Source: Steinernema hermaphroditum (lineage: Eukaryota; Nematoda; Chromadorea; Rhabditida; Steinernematidae). From it: a DNA stretch of 64,000 nucleotides. Below the pieces are notes generated by a model. The model did not search any database. It was given only the letters and a program-made list of their open reading frames with translations, and was not told the origin of the DNA. The stretch spans positions 4,836,001 to 4,900,000 of the forward strand of contig CM059625.1 of NCBI GenBank assembly GCA_030435675.1, in the 5' to 3' direction. Made by a program: the position numbers and the translations under genes. Positions 57,436-64,000 of this stretch are shown in pieces (position 1 is the first letter of the stretch; each line of letters begins with the position of its first letter).

Positions 57436-58824
57436 TTAAACAAGAGTGATAGGGTCGAGACGCGCATGCGGCGGACTGTGTTTGTCCTCAACATAATAGT
57501 ACTCGTCGACGCTTCGGATAGGCCCGTTCCAGTCAGCACTTTCTTGACATACACTGTTGAGACGAATGTTCTGAAAGGAGTGATCTATTCAAAGCCCCTT
57601 CCGGTTGACGCTATACCCTCAGATTATGCTTTTTGGGCGCTTCGATATCCATATCCTCAATGCGACGCAGTTGACCCTCGTTCGAGTAAATTTCGTGGAT
57701 GACGTAGTGGAAGATCCAGATCATCTTTCGTACAGACGCCCGATGTTTGTGGGGGAAGACCGGCGAGTTCTTTTCTGAAAGTGACACCATAAACGCCCAC
57801 CTCCTTTGTACGTTATAAGCAAAAATCCTTCGATAAGACTTGACATTTGATTTCGGAGAAATAGCTTACCGTTTATGCTGTCCCGAGCATTCAGTTCGTC
57901 CTTCTTCTGCGAAGGACTATTCGACTTGACGTTAACACTTTCAGGGACCTGAAAGTACCATTCGTATTCTTTTATAAATATGCCAAGCAAGCAACCTTAT
58001 CCGCATCCTCACTTTTGCCGTTTTTCGATTCGTCGCCATGACGGAAGACACTGAGCACGTAGTTCACCACCGGAAGAGATTGCCAGAACGAGCCGGACGT
58101 CTTATACGGTCGGCTGCAGGTAGGTGCTAAAAGACAGCTTTGCACCATGACAAAGAGTTGCTCAACGTTTGGTCACCGAGTTAGTTGTCAAAAGGGGCAA
58201 AAATGTCTTGAAGTGGCGCAATTTTTGCGGAACCTCTCAATCAACCCACGTAATGTGCACAACGTAGAAAAAGCTGTCGCCGAAATTTCAGAATGGTTAC
58301 TTGTTCGCGAAAAAGTAATTGGATTCAATGAAACTGGAACTGAGAATAGAGATCTCAGCTTTCGAGAGCAACCTTTCCTATCATGCGTACTATTATTCTA
58401 GTAGCCAGTTCATCTTCCGTTTGCTCTTTTAGGTCACCGACTCTGAGATGCCTTATCCTAACGACCGTCATTTTTTATGCTGTTCCAATGAACGCGCAAT
58501 CTGGTTTTCGGTGATCGCGCTCTAAAGTGTTAGAATCAATACGGCCACTCGCAGATTGGATATTTGTACGAATCAGCTGATGGCGAGCGGAAAGGCGAAG
58601 AAAAGTGAACGGAAATGGGTTTACCGTATAAATCGATTCCACCTACGTTTATGCTGACGACGCATGTCGATCGTTCTGGGATCTATGGCGATCCGATATA
58701 GGACGAGCGTTCTGTAGAGACACTTGCCTAGAACGAATAGTTCACCTAATATGACGAGATGCATCAAAAAATCTCCGATGTTCCATGGGAACACGTCTTC
58801 CGGTACCGAGTCGGCGACGTTCAT
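57436..58824 (-). CDS. Hypothetical protein (223 aa), possibly membrane-associated
   Basis: Five minus-strand exons join in phase: 58643-58824 (ATG 58822-58824), 57996-58113, 57870-57948, 57617-57774 and 57436-57570 (TAA). The N-terminal part carries a hydrophobic stretch (FLMHLVILGELFVLGKCLY) that could be a membrane helix or anchor, followed by basic sequence (DMRRQHKR). The middle has SFWQSLPVVNYVLSVFRHGD and a polar linker; the end is rich in Tyr and charged residues (VDEYYYVEDKHSPPHARLDP). I recognise no domain. The first intron, 529 nt, is the least certain join because two donors four bases apart exist; only the one at 58643 keeps the frame. Confidence 0.6.
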
Positions 58825-61546
58825 GATTGATGAAGTCGCAGCCCAGTCGGAAACTTTCCGAAGCTTAGAAAAAACTTAGCGCACGAAATGCCACACATAA
58901 TTTTTAGCAAAATGAACATTGATCTTTAAGGCGCGTCGGCGACGAGCAGAGAACCCAAACCGAAAGTTATTTTTGTTCTCAGTCGAGAAATGGTCGGTCA
59001 TCGGGTGCGCAGATGGAAGACGCCACCGCTGAGGCAAAGCGTTTGTTGGATCGGGGCAGAGTGTGCCATGATGCACGGCCCAGCACATTATACTGTCTGC
59101 ATTCTCGCCGGATTCTCTGCGTCACCTTGCACTATATCGGCAAAAAGGAGGCACACGCTCCCGACGTGAAGGCATTTGCAAGCGCGCGGCGCGTCTGCGA
59201 GTCTAGACAGACGATTGTTGTAAAGCACGGTAGCAGACGGCATTTTTTGCAAGGCCGACTAATCTATGGAAGATAGTTTCACACATGATTCAATATGGGA
59301 AGTCGGAAACGGTCGATATTGCAATGAAGAAAGTGGACCTCAAATCGAAATTACCGTATCTAGCGTTTGTGCTCTACGACGTTTAGATCCAAAGGAAGAC
59401 AACACTGTAGGCAAATTTCTTGACGCCATATCTGGCAGAGTCGGTCAACTAAACGACAAAAACGCCGTTGGCAATCTTTTTGCAACTGAAGATGATACGC
59501 ACCTGCTCTAGCAGAGTAACACCGAAAACATCAAAAGAATGACCATAGTGAAACCGTCAGAGACCACTCTTATTCCTCAATGGAAGGTCCTGTTCTTCTA
59601 TGGACAAGGCACATGACCTACTAAATCGCAAGTGGACTACGGTAGTGCGCGTGGAGTGAGCAAACCAGAAAGCGTAATAGATAAACAACAACTCAAGGCA
59701 ATGTTATAACGTCAACATTGTGAGAATATCACAGCAATAATGCGCGCATAATGCGAAAGAAAGAGTGACAGCCGAACGAAGTTGCAAATAAAAGTGACAA
59801 TGAAGAGTGCCCTGTTGTTTTTCGAGAGAACTCCTTTTGAGGACGTGATGCGACAAGTGCAAAAGTGCCCTTTTCGGGTGGGAACATGAAATCCGGTATT
59901 ACGGGTATATTTCTGCGCGATGTCCAGCGTTACACGATCTCTATTTACTCGCGGTTTAATGCAGATTCGACTCGAACATATCGGGAAATTTTCTTTAGTT
60001 TGACACTGTTCTCCTAAGGGAAAAGGTCACCATGGCTAGATAATGTTGGCCTCGATAATACCAGCTTTGCTCCTAGCTTGGTTCAAAGTAGGTGTTCCAT
60101 AGAATATCTAAACAACTGTTTGTAAATTGGAAATTGATTGGGGCGGTGTGAACGGAAGCGACGGAGACGATGAGTAGCACTTCTTCCGCTGAATTTTCAC
60201 TTGATTTAGAACGCTCGAAACACTGCTAGTCTTTGATGTTTCCGCTGAACTGGTTCACCGCCGAGTAAAGCTATCTTTAAAGAGCTCGACTACAAATTTT
60301 CTGTGACCACGTCTAGCTTCTATGTGTAAATGCGAACTGTAGCTTTGTGACATGTACGAGACGGTGTAGCACAAAAGAACTTGATCCACGGGATGACATC
60401 GATCATGAAGATGACAAAAATGTGTGTTATTGGCGGAACTTACGTTCGATACGTTTCCAGAAAAGTCACTATTTATAAATGTGTGTTCATCGACCATTCG
60501 GCCACACGACTCTCTCATTTTTCCTTTCGATTGAGTGGTCATCTTCTTTCGTTTGATCAATTGAAACAAATGAGTGTGGTGACGGATTCTCTTCGCGAGT
60601 TGCTGGGATCGACCCTAGTGGAAAAGAGACGTATTACTTCATATAAACACTCCGAATACAGTAATATACGGTGGCTCGACTTGGTTATTCTACCGAACTA
60701 TACTTGAGTAGGCTCGGGTTCGTGACTCGACTTTTTTCGTTAGAACGACCATGACCAAACCATTTTTAATTCATTTTAGTCTTGAATCAATGATATTCGC
60801 TATGCGAGGCATCGAGGTGTATGTAAATGTATATCACCGTAGTCTCAACTTCTTTTCTTTCTTTAGCACGTGATATGACTTTAGATTTTGAGGCAGCTAT
60901 ACCATCGGCGGGCTTTGAAGCGACAAAGGATCCGGAAGAAGCGCGATGATGGGAGGCTTACGTTCCACGCCAATCACAACGGATCAGCTTGAAAGGGCGT
61001 CACCCTTATGATGTGAATTATTTCAGATCAAGCTGATCAAACTCACCTAACTGACAGCGAACAAAAAAACGCGAGTTCCTTGCCGCATGGAACCCCAGCG
61101 AGCTCTATGCCCAACGTCTCACTGAGAAGATCGTCACAGTCTCCTGATTCCGTGCTCCCTTACCACTCAAACCACTTAAAAAATCGTCGAAACCTTGAAG
61201 TCAGCGCTGCCAACACAACCGGTGATGGGATAGCGCTCTGGTTGTCATGCTTCTTCGACTCTGATGCCGTCTCGGCTGCTGAGGCGAGGGGAGAAGAAGC
61301 AACTATGCAGTAGTGTATCCCGTTCTTGTTGCTCTGTAAGACGGCGCACGCCGCTGTTCCACTAGTGTGCATTTGTAAAACTCTTAGACCCACGAAGCAA
61401 AATCAGCATTTATTATGCATATGCTACAAAACTGTTTTACAAAAGCACCGTTGAAGTGTAAGAACGGAAGAGATACAAATGATTATATACTTAATTGTAA
61501 GGCACAACACTTGATCAAGAAAAGTGCCAAAACACAAATGCAAAAG
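58825..61546. other. Intergenic region with a possible transposase relic
   Basis: No supported gene. ORFs at 59266-59511, 60255-60569 and 60381-60707 overlap on both strands without splice support. At 60861-60948, after an acceptor-like TTTCTTTAG, a short frame reads DMTLDFEAAIPSAGFEA and stops. D-F-E-x-A-I resembles the catalytic segment of MULE-type transposases but is too short to assign. Confidence 0.3.
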
Positions 61547-62822
61547 TTAGATTACGTTGTGGAAGGGCGGAGGAGGGAGCGGATTTTCGGGCTCTTGAAG
61601 GGAAGTTGAGTGGGCAGGCGCAACCGAGCAGTTGGGAGCAGCCGAGTTAGTAGAGGAAACCGAACGGTTGGGAGCGGCCGAGTTAGTAGAGGAAACCGAA
61701 CGGTTAGGAGCGGCCGAGTAGGCAGGCGCAACCGAGCAGTTGGGAGCAGCCGAGTTAGTAGAGGAAACCGAACGGTTGGAAGCAGTCGAGTTAGTAGAGG
61801 CAACTGAGCGGTTGGGAGCGGCCGAGCCAGTAGAGGAAACCGAACGGTTAGGAGCGGCCGAGTAGGCAGAGGCAACCGAACGATTGGGAGCAGTCGAGCC
61901 AGTAGATGAAACCGAGCAGTTGGGAGCAGCCGAGTTAGTAGAGGAAACCGAACGGTTGGGAGCGGCCGAGTTAGTAGAGGAAACCGAACGGTTGGAAGCA
62001 GTCGAGTTAGTAGAGGCAACTGAGCGGTTGGGAGCGGCCGAGCCAGTAGAGGAAACCGAACGGTTAGGAGCGGCCGAGTAGGCAGAGGCAACCGAACGAT
62101 TGGGAGCAGTCGAGCCAGTAGATGAAACCGAGCAGTTGGGAGCAGCCGAGTTAGTAGAGGCAACTGAGCGGTTGGGAGCGGCCGAGCCAGTAGAGGAAAC
62201 CGAACGGTTGGGAGCGGCCGAGTTAGTAGAGGCAACTGAGCGGTTGGGAGCGGCCGAGCCAGTAGAGGCAATCGACCGGTTGGGAGCAACGGAGCGCGTA
62301 GAGGCTGCAGAGTTGGTAGCACCGACGACATCTTCATAGTCGGGTGGATTATTTGCCAACTGAGGAGCCAATCTGCGGACGGCCGTAATGATATAAGTAC
62401 GCAGGATTACGCTAGAAACTTCCTAAAAAATCGTTAACTACTATGCAGTGGCTCTGCACCTCGTTTCCGAAGAACATGCGGTTCAAAAAGTTGGCATTAA
62501 TTGGAAGAGCATGTAGATCGCGCATGTAGTCGATGACGACCCGGGCAACGGATTCTGCGTTGGAGTCTGCAATATTTTGCACTGTTATACTCTCAAAGAA
62601 TGAAGCGAACTCACGTTCACGAGTGGCCTGACGAAGGCGAGCGAGGATCTTTGTAGTGAGTTGGCTCTCCCGAATCTCTTTCTTTCGCTTCTTCATCATA
62701 TCGCGGGTCTGGGAAACACCGTACAGTATGACCAATGCAGCGAGGATGATCAAGGCAATTTGCGAAACCACGAAGACGACGTAGCTGTCAAAGCTGAGGA
62801 GCTTGTAACCGCCGACCCACAT
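61547..62822 (-). CDS. Membrane-anchored protein with 12-residue tandem repeats (396 aa)
   Basis: Exons 62615-62822, 62460-62566 and 61547-62422 join in phase; the introns are very short (48 and 37 nt). ATG 62820-62822 follows TTTTCAG by nine bases, fitting a trans-spliced start. The N-terminus has one strong membrane helix (YVVFVVSQIALIILAALVIL) followed by a basic segment (RDMMKKRKKEIRES), so by the positive-inside rule the rest is probably cytoplasmic. A helical region then leads to LANNPPDYEDVVGA, with a PPxY motif of the WW-ligand type. About 19 copies of N-R/C-S-V-x-S/P-x-x-S-x-A-P follow, and a Pro-rich end (NPLPPPPFHNVI). Each repeat carries an N-x-S sequon, which would be used only if this side faces the lumen. 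I recognise no family. Confidence 0.75.
61612..62296. repeat. 36-bp coding minisatellite with 216-bp higher-order period
   Basis: Nineteen 36-bp units encode 12-residue repeats. Units 5-9 recur identically as units 11-15 at protein level, giving a six-unit (216-bp) higher-order repeat. Other frames on both strands stay open across it because of the periodicity; these are shadows. Confidence 0.92.
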
Positions 62823-63798
62823 CGAATTTGTCTGAAAACGGAAATCAACAGCGAGACGAAAGAGTGTGTCGTTAAATGGCACATAGGTGACTAGTATGCG
62901 TAATGAGGAGGAGGCGACGTGATCACGCGATAAAAATGCTAACGATGAAACGGAAAGAAACGGCGATTGTGAGCCCACAACTGATCACCGCATCTCTTCC
63001 TATGATGCCGGAATCTCATAGCCACTCAGATTTATAACTCGTGGATGATCTCAGGCCAGCGCTTGCCAGCACTGGATAGAACAAGGGCTGGAGTGCGCTG
63101 GAGTTCGTCCAGGAAGCCATCCTCCATGGCCTCGTCGAGGAAGACTGTCCCGACGACGTGTTTCCGAAGTGCGGCATGATGGACGCCGTGACTCCTCCCC
63201 CTTCGGGAGCCGCACGCGTCCTGTGATGCCCTTGTGTCATTCATTGGTTGGGATAAAGCGTCAATTTAAACTTTGCAGCAAAGGGGCAACGGCGAAGTGG
63301 CCGACGGCAGACGGTGGCGAAGCGATGTGAAACACGCAAATGCACTCTGCAAAGAGAAGTCTACGGAAAAAGGAGGATGAAAAGAGTCCTTTTGCAACAT
63401 AGAGAAGGAGCGATATATTGAAGTAGGCTAGCTTGGGAATGCCGCCGTCCGGAGAAGGCGACTCGCGCTGTTTGAGGAGGCGCCGTAGAACAAGAGGAGA
63501 GAAACAGCGATCGAAGGAATCGAATTCATAATGTGAATTTTGGTGGAAAGAGGCACAGCGGACGACGGTTTTGGTCCTACTGGAGGTGTTCGCAGGAGAG
63601 ACACGTCTTAGGGCTAGATTCACTCGAGCAAAGAGGCTACCGTAAGCAGGAACCACTGAGATAGCACGCCAAGGAAACAGGGTAATTCAGAGGATTCTAT
63701 ATTCCGCAACTGAAATAGTGAATATTTCAACAATTGTGCTACATTCCCCATGGACAAAAAGTGGATCTACTTTGTAGTTTGTCCATCAGACATTAGTG
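62823..63798. other. Probable divergent promoter region
   Basis: Separates the minus-strand repeat-protein gene from the plus-strand partial gene at the right edge. Open frames at 63016-63244 and 63261-63656 (minus) overlap each other's strands and show no splice signals or family match. Confidence 0.35.
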
Positions 63799-64000
63799 AT
63801 GCGCGATCACCGCGATCAACTCGTCATCATGGGAAATCGGCCCGGATGGGACGACCGAGTCATCAAGTCGGCTTACTGCTGTATGACAAATCCGAAGGCT
63901 TCCCGACTGATCGTCGCAACAGTCATCCCCGCCACGGTCCTCGGCGTCTACGACTGGGTGATCAGTTGGTCATCTTTTGCAGGCGATCAAAAGTTACGAT
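63799..64000 (+). CDS. 5' end of an unrecognised gene cut by the window edge
   Basis: Open from ATG 63799 (or ATG 63829) to the right edge. The text, for example GNRPGWDDRVIKSAYCCMTN and RLIVATVIPATVLGVYDWVI, is protein-like, with a hydrophobic stretch that could be the start of a membrane segment or a buried core. A TTTGCAG near 63983 may mark an intron end or just be read through. The family is not recognised. Confidence 0.5.
   Translation, partial: MRDHRDQLVIMGNRPGWDDRVIKSAYCCMTNPKASRLIVATVIPATVLGVYDWVISWSSFAGDQKLR

Noticed and set aside
61552..62339. Long overlapping frames on both strands over the 36-bp repeats (Leu/Pro/Thr-rich and Glu/Val-rich)
   Set aside because: A repeat unit divisible by three keeps several frames open. 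Only the frame joined to the membrane exon has spliced context and a PPxY lead-in.
1..64000. Bacterial features: CRISPR arrays, operons with Shine-Dalgarno sites, insertion sequences
   Set aside because: None seen. Gene structure is intron-rich and animal-like throughout. I also found no rRNA, tRNA or spliced-leader RNA gene by eye.

Overview
This is a eukaryotic window, most probably from a nematode. Genes are broken by many short introns (often 40-60 nt) with TTTCAG- or TTTAG-type acceptors. Several start codons sit just after an acceptor-like TTTCAG with no upstream exon in sight, as expected for spliced-leader trans-splicing. The acireductone-dioxygenase and hydroxyisourate-hydrolase homologues have nematode-like features. 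I cannot name the species. All exon models were built by hand from splice signals and reading phase.

Left part (1-19174, plus strand): the 3' end of an unrecognised gene (1-2170), a SPRY/SOCS-box protein of the SPSB/Gustavus type (2804-5654), and a complete 35-exon SZT2 homologue (6172-19174, about 3,482 aa), the large subunit of the lysosomal KICSTOR complex that places GATOR1 under amino-acid control of TORC1. A 7.7 kb non-coding stretch follows (19175-26908), with AT-rich homeodomain-type motifs inside GC-rich DNA. It leads into a Shaker-type (Kv1) potassium channel (26909-30026) whose selectivity filter is carried partly by a 20-nt microexon. Convergent with it is an acireductone dioxygenase homologue (30309-31390, minus) that lacks most metal ligands.

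Middle part (36700-48160): a rearranged zone with three copies of a ZRANB2-like zinc-finger/RS gene. One is intact (36772-37918), one is a decayed pseudogene (40561-41398), and one is otherwise intact but interrupted by a 1.12 kb TA-flanked inverted-repeat transposon (45424-47666). All three share about 0.5 kb of upstream DNA containing a strong hairpin. Between the copies lie a fragment of NDUFS8, direct repeats, a small ORF and a 407-aa type I membrane glycoprotein gene (42769-44250, minus) that I do not recognise.

Right part: an amino-acid/auxin permease-family transporter (50766-53445), a secreted 5-hydroxyisourate hydrolase (53759-54513), a 223-aa unknown protein (57436-58824, minus), a membrane-anchored protein with nineteen 12-residue repeats (61547-62822, minus), and the start of a gene cut by the right edge (63799-64000). 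The genes do not form one pathway. Nutrient signalling (SZT2, amino-acid transporter) and methionine-salvage and purine-catabolism homologues are present but dispersed, as usual in an animal genome.
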